A stretch of 64,000 nucleotides of DNA from Yersinia alsatica (GCF_902170305.1 NZ_CABHWW010000033.1:62001-126000); one strand, 5' to 3'; counted from the first letter of the stretch, positions 34,635 through 43,749 are shown. Translations and numbers: made by a program. The notes: generated from the letters alone by a model not told the origin.

Positions 34635-35885
34635 GGTAACTCCTATGGGTTGATTTGCCAGCTCTGTCAGGCAACAGGCTAATGCCTTGGCGCCAAAGTA
34701 CAGATACTGAGGGTCTGTATATTCAGCCGGGTTATGGCTGATGCCGTTATGGCTAGGAACAAAAAACATACTGGTAGGACAATGGCTGGCCAGATGCATC
34801 GCATCGTGAAATGCACCGGACGTTAGGGTTGCGGTCTCAATCTGTAGCGCCTGAGCGCAAGCATATTGTTGCGCCAGTAGTTCGCGATTAAATGCCACTG
34901 GCGCGTGGCTGAACAGGCATTCGACCACCACGTTACGCGCAGAAATTTGCTGCATCCAATCATCAAACTGCGCTAATACCACGGGGTCAGCATGACGGAA
35001 ATCGAGGGTAAAAGTAGCGCGCCCGGCAATGGTATTAATGGCATTGGGCTCAATCTCCCAGCGGCCAAAAGTTAGGCGCAATTGATCCGCTGGCAGTGTG
35101 GCGCTCAGTTGCTCCAACTGATGTGCGGTTTGGCGCGCCAGCGACATCGCATCTTGGCGAGCCGCCATCGGGGTGGTACCGGCATGAGCGGACTGCCCCA
35201 AACACGTCACTTGATACCAGCGCACCCCTTGAATACCTTGCACCACAGCCAAAGGTTGGTTGGCTTGTTCCAGCACCGGTCCTTGCTCAATATGCAGTTC
35301 GACAAACGCCGCCATTGGCACAGTGGCACGGCGTGGCAACTGCGGAAAACGTTGATGACAGCCCGCCAGTGCCTGTGCCAGCGTCACTCCGTTAGCATCC
35401 TGATGATGTAAATAACCGGTCAGGCGCTGTGGCTGGACAAAAACGCTGGAACCCATGGCACCGGGAGAGAAACGGCTCCCCTCTTCGTTCATCCATACCG
35501 CCACTTCGATTGGGCGCAATGTACTGATGCCCGCCTGAGCCAATGCACTCAAACACTCCATACCGGCAATCACGCCATAGCAGCCATCAAGATTACCGCC
35601 GCACGGCTGAGTATCAATATGGCTGCCGGTAACCACCGGGGGTAAATCCTCACGACCGGCTCGACGGATAAACAGATTTGCACCATCGTCGGTCATCACT
35701 TCGCAGCCCAAGGTATAAGCCCAGTCAATTAACCAAGCTCTGGCATCTAATTCCTCACTGGATAGAGCCTGCCGATTAACGCCGCCATGCTCCAATGCCC
35801 CAAAACGGGCTAATTGGGCCAATTTATCCATTAATCGCTGTTGGCTGATATAACCGGCTAATTGCACCCCCGCAGAATTAAGCAT
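33936..35885 (-). CDS. Fused M20 amidase/carbamoylase and DUF1989 protein
   Basis: One uninterrupted frame of 649 residues from ATG 35885, which overlaps the ATPase stop by 8 bp and has GGAGG 6 nt upstream. Residues 1-417 are an M20 Zn-dependent amidase of the N-carbamoyl-L-amino acid hydrolase/allantoate amidohydrolase type: TGSHIDTQPCGGNLDG, NEEGSRF, ELHIEQGPVLE, HAGTTPM and FHDAMHLAS. Residues 418-649 are a complete DUF1989 (urea-carboxylase-associated) domain ending SACPQDIVPINGCNP. The junction contains AGGAG, 5 nt, ATG (34634), and an out-of-frame TAG (34643-34645), so two genes appear to have merged. It follows a polar amino acid ABC transporter, suggesting breakdown of an imported ureido or N-acyl amino acid. 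Confidence 0.85.
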   Translation of the reverse strand: MLNSAGVQLAGYISQQRLMDKLAQLARFGALEHGGVNRQALSSEELDARAWLIDWAYTLGCEVMTDDGANLFIRRAGREDLPPVVTGSHIDTQPCGGNLDGCYGVIAGMECLSALAQAGISTLRPIEVAVWMNEEGSRFSPGAMGSSVFVQPQRLTGYLHHQDANGVTLAQALAGCHQRFPQLPRRATVPMAAFVELHIEQGPVLEQANQPLAVVQGIQGVRWYQVTCLGQSAHAGTTPMAARQDAMSLARQTAHQLEQLSATLPADQLRLTFGRWEIEPNAINTIAGRATFTLDFRHADPVVLAQFDDWMQQISARNVVVECLFSHAPVAFNRELLAQQYACAQALQIETATLTSGAFHDAMHLASHCPTSMFFVPSHNGISHNPAEYTDPQYLYFGAKALACCLTELANQPIGVTMSTHTYPACCEKDNGSALGTNATLSSPISADGTPVLGEVYTVPARCGRAVRLSKGQVIRITNTHGSQVCDTWLFNSADLSEFSSMEHTRAFIDKIIPQPGDALVTNQRRAIGTLLTDTSPGVHDTLIAACDLYRYSNMGITEYHDSCADNMRLALNAIGLRAKEVPQPLNLWMNTPVNPDYTISWLPTVSKAGDYVEIRAELDSIVVMSACPQDIVPINGCNPQDVHFTVTE

Positions 35886-36690
35886 GTCCGGCCTCCGGCT
35901 CATCCAGTTGCAGTGGGCGTTTAAACCACGGGGCCAGAAACGACCGCAAGCGCTCGGTTTGTGGCTGGCGGAATAACGTCGCGGGCGCGCCGGTTTCAAT
36001 AATTGAACCTTCCGCCATAAACACCACGCGGGAGGATATTTTGGCGGCGAATGACATTTCGTGCGTCACCATCACCATAGTCATCCCGTCATTTGCCAGC
36101 ACTTTAATCACGTCCAACACCTCCTCTACCCGCTCAGGATCAAGGGCCGATGTCGGCTCATCCAGCAGCAGCAATTCCGGTCCCAGAGCTAAAGCCCTGG
36201 CAATACCCACCCGCTGCTGTTGACCGCCAGATAGTTTTGCCGGACGAGCGTCTGCTTTGTCTGACATCCCCACCTGCGCCAACGCCGCTGCCGCTTTTTT
36301 ACGTGCCGCATCGCGAGGCAGTTTTTTCCCCAGAATCAACGGCGCGCTGACATTTTCCAGCACCGTCATATGCGGCCACAGATTAAATTGCTGGAAAACC
36401 ATCGCCAGCGGACGGCGTACTTCGGCAATTAATGCCGCGCTGTCGCGATGCTTCGGCTCTCGCCCGGCACTGCTATAACCCAATAATTGCCCCTTAATCA
36501 GCACTTCCCCTTCGTCATAGGCCTCAAGAAAATTCATGCAACGTAATGCTGTAGTTTTCCCTGAACCGGAGGGGCCGATTAAGGTGACAATTTCACCGGC
36601 ATTCACCGTCAGATTTATCCCGCTAAGTACCCGATTGGCAGCAAAAGATTTGCCCAAGTTGCGTAATTCAATAATGGGTCCGGTACTCAT
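35878..36690 (-). CDS. Polar amino acid ABC transporter ATP-binding protein
   Basis: Cytoplasmic ATPase of the HisP/GlnQ class, 270 residues. Walker A GPSGSGKTTA (about 38-47), [16 protein letters not shown] signature, Walker B LLLLDEPTSALDPE and switch His in VTHEM are intact. An AGGG site precedes ATG 36690. The stop codon overlaps the amidase start by 8 bp, tying transport and hydrolysis together. Confidence 0.9.
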   Translation of the reverse strand: MSTGPIIELRNLGKSFAANRVLSGINLTVNAGEIVTLIGPSGSGKTTALRCMNFLEAYDEGEVLIKGQLLGYSSAGREPKHRDSAALIAEVRRPLAMVFQQFNLWPHMTVLENVSAPLILGKKLPRDAARKKAAAALAQVGMSDKADARPAKLSGGQQQRVGIARALALGPELLLLDEPTSALDPERVEEVLDVIKVLANDGMTMVMVTHEMSFAAKISSRVVFMAEGSIIETGAPATLFRQPQTERLRSFLAPWFKRPLQLDEPEAGHA

Positions 36691-36694
36691 GATG

Positions 36695-37333
36695 TTATCC
36701 CTCTATGGCCTGACGGCTGAGTATGCGCACACCGACACTAACCCCTTGCGCCAGCAGCCAATAACTGAGGATTAACAAGGTATAAGGCACAATGTAGGTA
36801 TAGGTATTCGCGACTATCTGCCCCGTCGTCATGGTCAGTTCAGGCACCGTGATAATCGATGCCACGGCGCTCTCTTTAATGGTTAAAATAAATTGGTTAC
36901 CCAGCAGCGGTAGACTAAAGCGCAAAGCTTGCGGGGTTTGGATGTACCAAAAGCTCTTCCAGGCTGAAATATCATGTACTTGAGCCGCTTCCAGTTGCCC
37001 AGACCCAATGCTTTTCCATGCCGTACGGAAGATTTCACCGAAATAGGCAGAGCTATAAATCGCCAGTGATAACACCGTGGCTTCGATGGCGCTTAGCGTG
37101 ATGCCAATAGCCGGCAGGCCGAAATAGAACACCGCCAATTGGGCCAAATAAGGCGTGCCACGAATCAGCCATACATAAGTGCGCCACGGCCAGAACAACC
37201 AGCGGCTATTGCGGCATACCGCCTGTAACATGAACCCGGCGAAAGCCCCGATGACCGCTGCACTCATACTGATAGCCAGCGTGACACCCAATGCACGGGC
37301 AAAGTCCGGCAGATAAAGCAAAAAATCGTTCAT
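36695..37333 (-). CDS. Polar amino acid ABC transporter permease
   Basis: HisMQ-type permease, 212 residues with about five membrane segments. The RGTPYLAQL motif (about 58-66) and EAA-type loop around EAAQVHDISAWKSFWYIQTPQ (115-134) are present. GGAGAGCC precedes ATG; it overlaps the other permease gene by 4 bp and lies 4 bp ahead of the ATPase gene. The two permeases probably form a heterodimer. Confidence 0.88.
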   Translation of the reverse strand: MNDFLLYLPDFARALGVTLAISMSAAVIGAFAGFMLQAVCRNSRWLFWPWRTYVWLIRGTPYLAQLAVFYFGLPAIGITLSAIEATVLSLAIYSSAYFGEIFRTAWKSIGSGQLEAAQVHDISAWKSFWYIQTPQALRFSLPLLGNQFILTIKESAVASIITVPELTMTTGQIVANTYTYIVPYTLLILSYWLLAQGVSVGVRILSRQAIEG

Positions 37334-37989
37334 CGGCTCTCCTTATGCCAGCGCCGTTCAACATAACTGCCTAGCAGAGCCAGCAGGCTGGTCAGCACTA
37401 AGTAAGACAAAGCAATCGCCACATACACTTCGAGTGGGCGGTAGGTTGCCGATGCCAGTTGCTGCCCTACCCGCATCAAATCGGTAATGGCAATCACCGA
37501 CACCACCGCCGAGGCTTTAATTACATCAATTAATTCTGAAATTAGTGATGGCATAGTGATGCGCAGCACTTGGGGGATCTGGATATGCCACAGTGCCTGA
37601 CGCGGGCTTAGCCCACACATGGCAGCGGCCTCCAACTGCCCCGGTGGAATGGCATTAAAGCCACTGCGTAAAATTTGCGATTGATAGGCGGCGGTATTGA
37701 GTGTCAGCGCCAACACCGCCGCCAGATAACCGGGCAGTGACAGCCCTAATTCTCCCGGCAGGTAAAAGCACAATAAAACCTGTGCCAGAACTGGGGTGCC
37801 ACGGAACAGACTGATATAGACACGGGCGAATCCTCGGCCCACTCGTGAGCGGCCGCTTTCCATCAGGTAGATAACCACGCCGATAAAAAAACCGGCAACT
37901 ATGGCCACAATACACAGCGAAGCCGTTGTCAGCGCGCCATCTATCAACATCGGCAGCCAGGCCGTCAACAATTGGAAAAATTCCCCCAT
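37330..37989 (-). CDS. Polar amino acid ABC transporter permease
   Basis: Second HisMQ-type permease, 219 residues from ATG 37989 (AGAGG 7 nt upstream; a TTG two codons earlier is less likely). RGTPVLAQV near residue 63 and the EAAAMCGLSPRQALWHIQIPQ coupling loop (about 125-145) are present. It begins 11 bp after the binding-protein stop. Confidence 0.88.
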   Translation of the reverse strand: MGEFFQLLTAWLPMLIDGALTTASLCIVAIVAGFFIGVVIYLMESGRSRVGRGFARVYISLFRGTPVLAQVLLCFYLPGELGLSLPGYLAAVLALTLNTAAYQSQILRSGFNAIPPGQLEAAAMCGLSPRQALWHIQIPQVLRITMPSLISELIDVIKASAVVSVIAITDLMRVGQQLASATYRPLEVYVAIALSYLVLTSLLALLGSYVERRWHKESR

Positions 37990-38000
37990 AATCAATCCTC

Positions 38001-38858
38001 TTACAAGCTTGGCGCAGGCATTTGGTCAGCCGGAACATCCATCACGAAACCGAACCATTTCTGCTGCAATGCTTTCATGGTGCCGTCACGGTTGGCTTCA
38101 CTGATGCCGTCGCTGAACAGTTTTACCAAGCTTGCGCTGTCATCGCCCTTACGCCCGACCCAGCCAAAATAGGTGGTTGGCCCCAACATCGGTTTCAATG
38201 TGGTAAAAACTCCCGGACGGGTTTTGATTAATGGGCCCAGATTCGCCAGTGATTGGGCGACGCCATCCAGTCGTTTATTCGCTAAATCGGCATAGGCCTC
38301 GTCGAAAGAGACATACTGTTTGATCTCTTTGATACCCGGCTTGCCGCTGGCTTTCAGTTTTTCATTAAATTCTTGCAGCACCTGAAGCTGACCAGAACCG
38401 GCTTGAGATCCCACCACTTTGCCACTCAAGTCATCTAAGGTGCTGATAGAATTGTCGTTATCCCGCTTGAGCAGCGCGACGGTGGATTCGGCAATCGGGA
38501 CGGTAAATGCAAAATGGTCCATGCGCTGTTTATTCACCGTCACCGCGGTGACGACAAAATCGAATTTCTTGGCATCAAGACCGGGCAATATGCCCTGGAA
38601 TGGCAAATCAAGCTGCTTGACCTCAACACCCGGTAGGCTTTTCTGCAAAATATGATTCATTAAATCAACGTCATAGCCCACAATCTTGCCATTCTCTACC
38701 GACTCAAATGGCGCATAACGCGCTTCTGTGGCGATGGTTATCGCCTTATTGGCTTTAATACTGTCCAGCAAGTCTGCGCTATGCGCGGTCGCAGAAAATA
38801 CGCTGGCAGCACACAGCATTGCCCAGCACAAAGGTATTGCTTGTTTACGTCGAGTCAT
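38001..38858 (-). CDS. Polar amino acid ABC transporter substrate-binding protein
   Basis: Periplasmic SBP_bac_3 protein, 285 residues from ATG 38858; an upstream in-frame ATG would add 28 residues that do not look like a signal peptide. The start MTRRKQ, a hydrophobic stretch and ATAHSADL form a signal peptide with cleavage near residue 28. The mature part has ARYAPFESVENGKIVGYDVDL and FDFVVTAVTVNKQR, typical of amino-acid binders. It is the first gene of the operon ending in the amidase-DUF1989 fusion. The ligand is not predictable; a modified amino acid is likely. Confidence 0.87.
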   Translation of the reverse strand: MTRRKQAIPLCWAMLCAASVFSATAHSADLLDSIKANKAITIATEARYAPFESVENGKIVGYDVDLMNHILQKSLPGVEVKQLDLPFQGILPGLDAKKFDFVVTAVTVNKQRMDHFAFTVPIAESTVALLKRDNDNSISTLDDLSGKVVGSQAGSGQLQVLQEFNEKLKASGKPGIKEIKQYVSFDEAYADLANKRLDGVAQSLANLGPLIKTRPGVFTTLKPMLGPTTYFGWVGRKGDDSASLVKLFSDGISEANRDGTMKALQQKWFGFVMDVPADQMPAPSL

Positions 38859-39076
38859 GATTGCCGCCCATTTAAAGTAGTGTGAAGTGTATTCAAGTGA
38901 CTTGAATGTAATGACATAAGCATGAACTATGCCAGTGGGCATAAAGTGAAAAAATAAATGGCGGGAAGTAACGTAACTATATGTAATTAAATTAGTATTT
39001 TTCTGTTATTGGTTGATGGCTAAAACTTGCAGGACAGCAAGGGAAGAGGAAAGTTATCGTTCAATACACACCCGGC

Positions 39077-39112
39077 GCACAGAAAAAGTGCAAATTTGCG
39101 CTTTTTCTGTGC
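39077..39112. repeat. 36-bp near-perfect palindrome
   Basis: Arms of 18 bp beginning GCACAGAAAAAG and meeting at AAATTT, with a single mismatch (T against C at the thirteenth position). It lies between divergent operons. As RNA it would form a long stem with an A-tract opposite a T-tract; as DNA it could be an operator or bidirectional terminator. Confidence 0.6.
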
Positions 39113-39250
39113 ATCACATGAGAATCCAAAACATTTCTGCTGCACCTCCTTTCCTGCTGAATATCTGGCGCAATATAAATAGAGATTATCCTTTTAAATT
39201 CAATAATCTTATCCAGATCGACATTTTGCGAACACAGTATTGAGTCGCCT

Positions 39251-39274
39251 CGCTATATAGTGTTTTATATATCG
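39251..39274 (+). promoter_or_regulatory. ModE-type molybdate operator
   Basis: CGCTATATA (39251-39259), 6-bp spacer, TATATATCG (39266-39274): one mismatch from the inverted-repeat ModE consensus. It lies 37 bp before the modA-like start and contains -10-like TATATA, so ModE-molybdate would repress the operon. Confidence 0.75.
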
Positions 39275-39311
39275 ATTGTTATTCAATCACTCATCTGAAT
39301 CAGGAGCAAAC

Positions 39312-40082
39312 ATGCTATTTAACAGGATGCGATTAGCTGTTTTAGCCACTCTTCTTACCGTCGCTGCATCAGCCAGTTATGCCGACCCGCTTCATCTGTA
39401 TGCCGGAGCGGGCCTGCGTCTTCCGGTGGAAGATATCATTACGCAATTTGAAGCCAATACCGGGCACAAAGTTACCGTGGAGTATGGAGGTTCCGGCCAA
39501 ATACTCACCCGTTACCAATTAACGAATGAGGGCGATCTTTTCTTGCCCGGCTCGGCTGATTATGTAGAAAAACTGAGTAAAGAGGGCAAGTTCACCGCTT
39601 CTTACCCCTTGGTCCGGCATACCGCAGTCATGGCTGTTCGTCGCGATAAAGCCGGTGATATTAAGGATCTTGCCGATTTAGCCAACAGCCCACTACGGTT
39701 GGGGATGGGAGATGCCAAAGCCATTGCACTGGGGGCCAGCGGAGAAAAAATGCTGGAAATGTCCGGCCATGGTGAACAGTTGCGTGCAAAAGTCATTGTG
39801 CGAGCCGCTACTATCAAACAGCTGCTGATGTACTTACTCAATGGTGATGTTGACGCTGCGGTGATTGGGCGCTCTGACGCGGTAAAAAATGCGCAAACAT
39901 TAGTCATTTTACCAACTCCAGCGGGGGTACCGGAAGATGAAGTCACTATCGCCGCCCTGAAAACCAGCCATTCACCCGCAGCGGCCCAACAACTGGCTGA
40001 CTATTTTGCGTCAGAGAAAGGAATTGCGACATTTACTGCTCACGGTTTCCTGCCACTGGTCAAGCAGGATAAAGCACTCTAG
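39312..40082 (+). CDS. modA: ModA-like molybdate-binding protein
   Basis: Periplasmic oxyanion-binding protein, 256 residues from ATG 39312 (AGGAG 6 nt upstream). A signal peptide ends ASASYADP near residue 25. The mature sequence LYAGAGLRLPVEDI and YGGSGQ resemble ModA/WtpA. It heads a four-gene modABCD operon behind a ModE box, which supports molybdate (or tungstate). It diverges from E. coli ModA, so it is probably a second system. Confidence 0.78.
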   Translation: MLFNRMRLAVLATLLTVAASASYADPLHLYAGAGLRLPVEDIITQFEANTGHKVTVEYGGSGQILTRYQLTNEGDLFLPGSADYVEKLSKEGKFTASYPLVRHTAVMAVRRDKAGDIKDLADLANSPLRLGMGDAKAIALGASGEKMLEMSGHGEQLRAKVIVRAATIKQLLMYLLNGDVDAAVIGRSDAVKNAQTLVILPTPAGVPEDEVTIAALKTSHSPAAAQQLADYFASEKGIATFTAHGFLPLVKQDKAL

Positions 40083-40870
40083 TGGTTAAGTTAACGCTGG
40101 TACCACTAGGATTATTATTGTCGCTGGTAATCGGTTCTCTTTGTGCACTGATTTTCCAACTTGATTTCCCAGTGTTGCTCTCGGTACTGAAAGATCCAGA
40201 GCTTCATTTTGCTCTTTTTCTCTCGTTAGCCACTGCATTTGTTTCATTATTGCTGTCATTAATTATTGGTATTCCAGCGGCTTGGGCCATGGCGCGCATT
40301 CAATTTTCTGGTAAATATATCGCAAATATATTGCTGGATTTACCTCTGGTAACTCCACCGCTGGTGGTGGGTATTGGTTTACTGTTATTACTTGGCCACC
40401 AAGGCCCGCTATCAGGTATTTTACCGCAGTTAACTTCAATGCTGTTTTCCCCAATCGGAGTGGTGATTGCGCAAACCTACGTAGCCAGCGCCATTATTTT
40501 TCGCACCGCCAATGCCGCATTTTTAGCAATAGATCCAGCGTATATCAGCACAGGACAAAATCTGGGGTTAACCCCGCTGCAAACCCTTTGTCTGGTTGAA
40601 ATTCCGCTCTGCTGGCAAGCATTACTGAGTGGGGCGATTCTGGCATTAGCGCGTGCCTTGGGTGAATTTGGTGCCACGCTGATGTTAGCTGGTGCCGTAC
40701 GGCTCAAAACAGAAACTCTGCCCATCGCCATTTACTTGAATATTGCCAGTGGCGATTTCTCGTTGGCCATTGGTTGTGCGCTGCTACTGATGCTGCTGGC
40801 TTGCGTGCTGCTGATAGCACTGCGCCTGTTTACCCGCAGAGATAAGGAAGATGGCTATGCTGCAAATTAA
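40082..40870 (+). CDS. modB: ModB-like molybdate ABC transporter permease
   Basis: Inner-membrane permease of 262 residues, GTG start overlapping the modA stop by 1 nt. The ModB/CysT-type motif GIPAAWAMARIQFSGK near residue 63, LPLVTPPLVVGIGLLLLLG and the coupling loop ALARALGEFGATLMLAGA (about 187-204) are present. About six membrane segments are visible. It overlaps modC by 14 bp. Confidence 0.85.
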   Translation: MVKLTLVPLGLLLSLVIGSLCALIFQLDFPVLLSVLKDPELHFALFLSLATAFVSLLLSLIIGIPAAWAMARIQFSGKYIANILLDLPLVTPPLVVGIGLLLLLGHQGPLSGILPQLTSMLFSPIGVVIAQTYVASAIIFRTANAAFLAIDPAYISTGQNLGLTPLQTLCLVEIPLCWQALLSGAILALARALGEFGATLMLAGAVRLKTETLPIAIYLNIASGDFSLAIGCALLLMLLACVLLIALRLFTRRDKEDGYAAN

Positions 40871-41498
40871 TAATTTGAGCGCAGGCATTTTACAGGGGAT
40901 TAATTTCCATGTTGCCAAAGGCAGTTTGACCGCGATTTGCGGCCCTTCCGGCTGTGGTAAAACGACCTTATTGAATGCTATTGCTGGCAATATTCCGGCC
41001 CAGGGTGAGCTTAAGATTGACCAGATATTAATGTCCAGCACACCCCCCTGGCTGCGGCCTTGTCGCTATCTAAACCAGCGCCTATATCTTTTCCCTTATC
41101 TCACACTGTCTGGCAATTTGCAGTTAGCCCAGTATGCCGCCGGGTTAAAGCGGGATATAAAACAGCGCATAGCATGGCTGGAGAAAATGGGTATTGCCCA
41201 TTTAGCCCATCGCTACCCACGGCAAATTTCCGGTGGCGAGCAGCAACGAGCGGCTTTGGCGCGGGCTTTGATTTCACAACCCAAACTGTTGTTACTGGAT
41301 GAGCCCTTCGCCAACCTTGACTGGCAGACCCGTCGGCATCTTTGGGACGTAATTCGCCAGCTCCATACGGATGAGATTACTCTGGTGCTGGTCACCCATG
41401 AACCCCGCGAAGCAGAAGCACTGGCCGATCAGCGCTGGGTATTTTCTCAAGGGCAAGTGGTTTTACTTAAGGAGAATGGAGATGATTTATCTTTCTGA
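40857..41498 (+). CDS. modC: ModC-like molybdate ABC transporter ATPase (short form)
   Basis: ATPase of 213 residues from ATG 40857 (AAGGA 8 nt upstream; ATG 40851 is too close). Walker A GPSGCGKTT (about 30-38), SGGEQQRAALARAL, Walker B LLLLDEPFANLD and VTHEP are intact. At this length it lacks the C-terminal TOBE/MOP molybdate-binding domain of E. coli ModC (about 350 residues). It overlaps modD by 17 bp. Confidence 0.85.
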   Translation: MLQINNLSAGILQGINFHVAKGSLTAICGPSGCGKTTLLNAIAGNIPAQGELKIDQILMSSTPPWLRPCRYLNQRLYLFPYLTLSGNLQLAQYAAGLKRDIKQRIAWLEKMGIAHLAHRYPRQISGGEQQRAALARALISQPKLLLLDEPFANLDWQTRRHLWDVIRQLHTDEITLVLVTHEPREAEALADQRWVFSQGQVVLLKENGDDLSF

Positions 41499-42330
41499 TG
41501 CTGATTTAGATCGATTGCTATTGGAAGATATCCAGTATGGCGACCTCACCACTCGCTCACTGCATATTGGGCAGCAAGAGGGGCGCATGACCCTAACTCG
41601 CAAGCATGGAGGGAAAGTCAGTGGTATTGAGGTTACACGCCGCCTACTACAACGCCTTGAGTTACAAGTAGAAAGTCATGTACAAGATGGTTCGGTGGTA
41701 GCGGAAGGAACACTGTTGCTCACCGCTGTGGGTAAAGCATCCCAGCTGCATCAAGGCTGGAAAGTGGCACAAAATATCCTTGAATGGTGCTGCGGTGTCG
41801 CCGATTACACCCACCAATTGTTAGTGGCAGGAAGAGCCATCTCACCCGCCTTGCAAGTTGCCTGTACCCGCAAAAGTATCCCTGGCACCAAGATGCTGGC
41901 AGTGGCGGCTATTTTGGATGGTGGCGGTTTGATCCATCGAGCCGGTACCGCCGAGACGATATTGCTCTTTGCCAATCATCGGCGCTTTTTGGCCCAACCG
42001 GATGACTGGGTCAGCCATGTGACACTGCTCCGCAACAGTGCCCCAGAAAAAGCCATTGTCGTGGAAGCCGATACTCCGGAAGAAGCGCTGGCTATCCTAC
42101 CGGCCCGGCCCGATATCATCCAATTGGATAAATTCAGCCCCGCGCAAATCAGCGCATTATTGCCGCAGGCAAAAGCTTATGCACCTTTTTGCCATTTAGC
42201 AGCAACCGGTGGCGTCACAACAGCCAATATAGCGGAGTATGCCGCAACAGGAATTGATTTGGTGATTACATCCGCCCCTTACTACAGCCAACCCGCTGAT
42301 ATTAAAGTCCGGCTTTTCCCCAATAACTGA
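41482..42330 (+). CDS. modD: ModD, nicotinate-nucleotide pyrophosphorylase-like protein
   Basis: NadC-fold protein, 282 residues from ATG 41482 (GGAG upstream). ModD proteins begin like LLLEDIQYGDLTT, as here, and retain KSIPGTKMLAV and the DIIQLDKFSP strand. The family is related to quinolinate phosphoribosyltransferase but is coupled to modABC, as in Rhodobacter modABCD; its function in molybdenum uptake is not settled. It is the last gene before a bidirectional terminator. Confidence 0.85.
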   Translation: MIYLSDADLDRLLLEDIQYGDLTTRSLHIGQQEGRMTLTRKHGGKVSGIEVTRRLLQRLELQVESHVQDGSVVAEGTLLLTAVGKASQLHQGWKVAQNILEWCCGVADYTHQLLVAGRAISPALQVACTRKSIPGTKMLAVAAILDGGGLIHRAGTAETILLFANHRRFLAQPDDWVSHVTLLRNSAPEKAIVVEADTPEEALAILPARPDIIQLDKFSPAQISALLPQAKAYAPFCHLAATGGVTTANIAEYAATGIDLVITSAPYYSQPADIKVRLFPNN

Positions 42331-42343
42331 CGGTTACCCGGCA

Positions 42344-42378
42344 TAAAAAAACGGGGCAGAAATTTAGCCCCGCTTTTT
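42344..42378. terminator. Bidirectional terminator between modD and dsdA
   Basis: CGGGGC (42352-42357) pairs with GCCCCG (42367-42372), flanked by seven A on the left and CTTTTT on the right, so both convergent transcripts end in T-runs. Confidence 0.85.
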
Positions 42379-42400
42379 ATACTGTTATCCAGTTATGGCA

Positions 42401-43732
42401 TTAAATCTTTGCCGTCGCCAGATACTTTTTCATCTCTTCAGCAGGCACCATCCCACCGCCGGTTGCCCACACCAGATGGGTGGCATTTTGCATTCTCTCA
42501 GCACTAAAGTGATTGCTCTGCAAATAATCGTGACTACCACTAACCCGCGCCGGGCCAGGCATCCCCGCCAGTGCCGAAGGCTCCAACTGAATACCTTCAT
42601 GCCGATTAAGCAAGCCCAGCAAACCATACATTTCGGCATCACTTAAGGTATAGAAGCCGTCCAGCAAACGCTCCATGGCCCGACCAACAAATCCGGATGC
42701 CCGCCCTACCGCCAAGCCATCTGCGGCAGTAATATTATCGATACCAATATCCTGCACAGAAATATCATCATGCAAACCGGTATAGACGCCCAATAACATA
42801 CAAGGTGAATGCGTCGGCTCGGCAAAAATACAGTGGACATGGTCACCAAATGCCAATTTCAAGCCGAAAGCTACACCACCGGGGCCACCGCCCACGCCAC
42901 AAGGGAGATAGACAAACAGTGGATGATTTTCATCGACCAAGATCTGCTGCTCAGCAAACTGCTTTTTCAAGCGGCTGCCCGCCACCGAATAACCGAGGAA
43001 CAAGGTTGGCGAGTTTTCATCGTCAATAAAGAAGCAATTTGGATCAGATTCTGCCTGCTTGCGCCCCTGCGCAACCGCCACGCCATAGTCCTGCTCATAC
43101 TCAACCACATTGACACCGTGCTCGCGCAGTTTGCGTTTTTTCCATTCACGGGCATCCGCGGACATATGCACACTGACACTGAATCCTAACTTGGCACTCA
43201 TAATGCCAATCGACATCCCCAGATTACCGGTGGACCCCACAGCAATGCGGTACTGGCTAAAGAACTGGCGGAAATCATCTGAAAATAGCTGGCTGTAATC
43301 ATCAGTTTCAGTCAGTAACCCGGCTTGTAGCGCCAGTTTTTCCGCATGAGTCAAAACTTCATAAATGCCACCGCGAGCTTTAATCGAACCGGAAATCGGC
43401 AAGTGGCTATCTTTCTTGAGCAGTAAGCGGCCCGTGATTTCAACCCCGTAGCGCTGTTGCAGCACTTGCTGCATCGCCGGGATAGCCACAATATCGGACT
43501 CAATAATGCCCTGTGTTTTTTGTGTTTCAGGGAATGCCTGACACAAATAAGGGGCAAAGCGCAGCAACCGAGCTTCAGCATCAGCAACATCCTGTTGCGT
43601 CAGCCCGACATAAGGCAGCCCTTTTTCAAGGGTGGTCGCCTGCGGGTTAAACCACGTGACTTCCTCCAAATTGATAAGCTTTTTGACCAAAGGGTAGTCG
43701 GTAATTAATTTATCAATTTCAGTGCTTTTCAT
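42401..43732 (-). CDS. dsdA: D-serine ammonia-lyase
   Basis: PLP enzyme that converts D-serine to pyruvate and ammonia, 443 residues (E. coli DsdA has 442). The PLP lysine motif is SGSIKARGG (about 112-120), and the glycine-rich phosphate cup [14 protein letters not shown] is near residue 280. ATG 43732 is chosen over a start seven codons upstream. It lies 17 bp after dsdX in a dsdXA unit divergent from dsdC, the order known from enteric bacteria. Confidence 0.95.
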   Translation of the reverse strand: MKSTEIDKLITDYPLVKKLINLEEVTWFNPQATTLEKGLPYVGLTQQDVADAEARLLRFAPYLCQAFPETQKTQGIIESDIVAIPAMQQVLQQRYGVEITGRLLLKKDSHLPISGSIKARGGIYEVLTHAEKLALQAGLLTETDDYSQLFSDDFRQFFSQYRIAVGSTGNLGMSIGIMSAKLGFSVSVHMSADAREWKKRKLREHGVNVVEYEQDYGVAVAQGRKQAESDPNCFFIDDENSPTLFLGYSVAGSRLKKQFAEQQILVDENHPLFVYLPCGVGGGPGGVAFGLKLAFGDHVHCIFAEPTHSPCMLLGVYTGLHDDISVQDIGIDNITAADGLAVGRASGFVGRAMERLLDGFYTLSDAEMYGLLGLLNRHEGIQLEPSALAGMPGPARVSGSHDYLQSNHFSAERMQNATHLVWATGGGMVPAEEMKKYLATAKI

Positions 43733-43749
43733 AGAATGTCTCTTTTCGA

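Larger units (their letters stand above)
38859..39311. other. Divergent intergenic region with palindrome and ModE box
   Basis: No gene supported in 453 bp. It holds a 36-bp near-perfect palindrome (39077-39112) and a ModE-type operator (39251-39274), both listed separately. A short open frame at 39013-39243 spans the palindrome and shows no protein-like features. Confidence 0.7.

Noticed and set aside
39013-39243. Short frame of 76 codons upstream of modA
   Set aside because: Spans the 36-bp palindrome and has no ribosome-binding site or protein-like pattern.
41482-42330. NadC quinolinate phosphoribosyltransferase of NAD synthesis
   Set aside because: Gene overlap with modC, the ModD-like N-terminus and the ModE box point to ModD.
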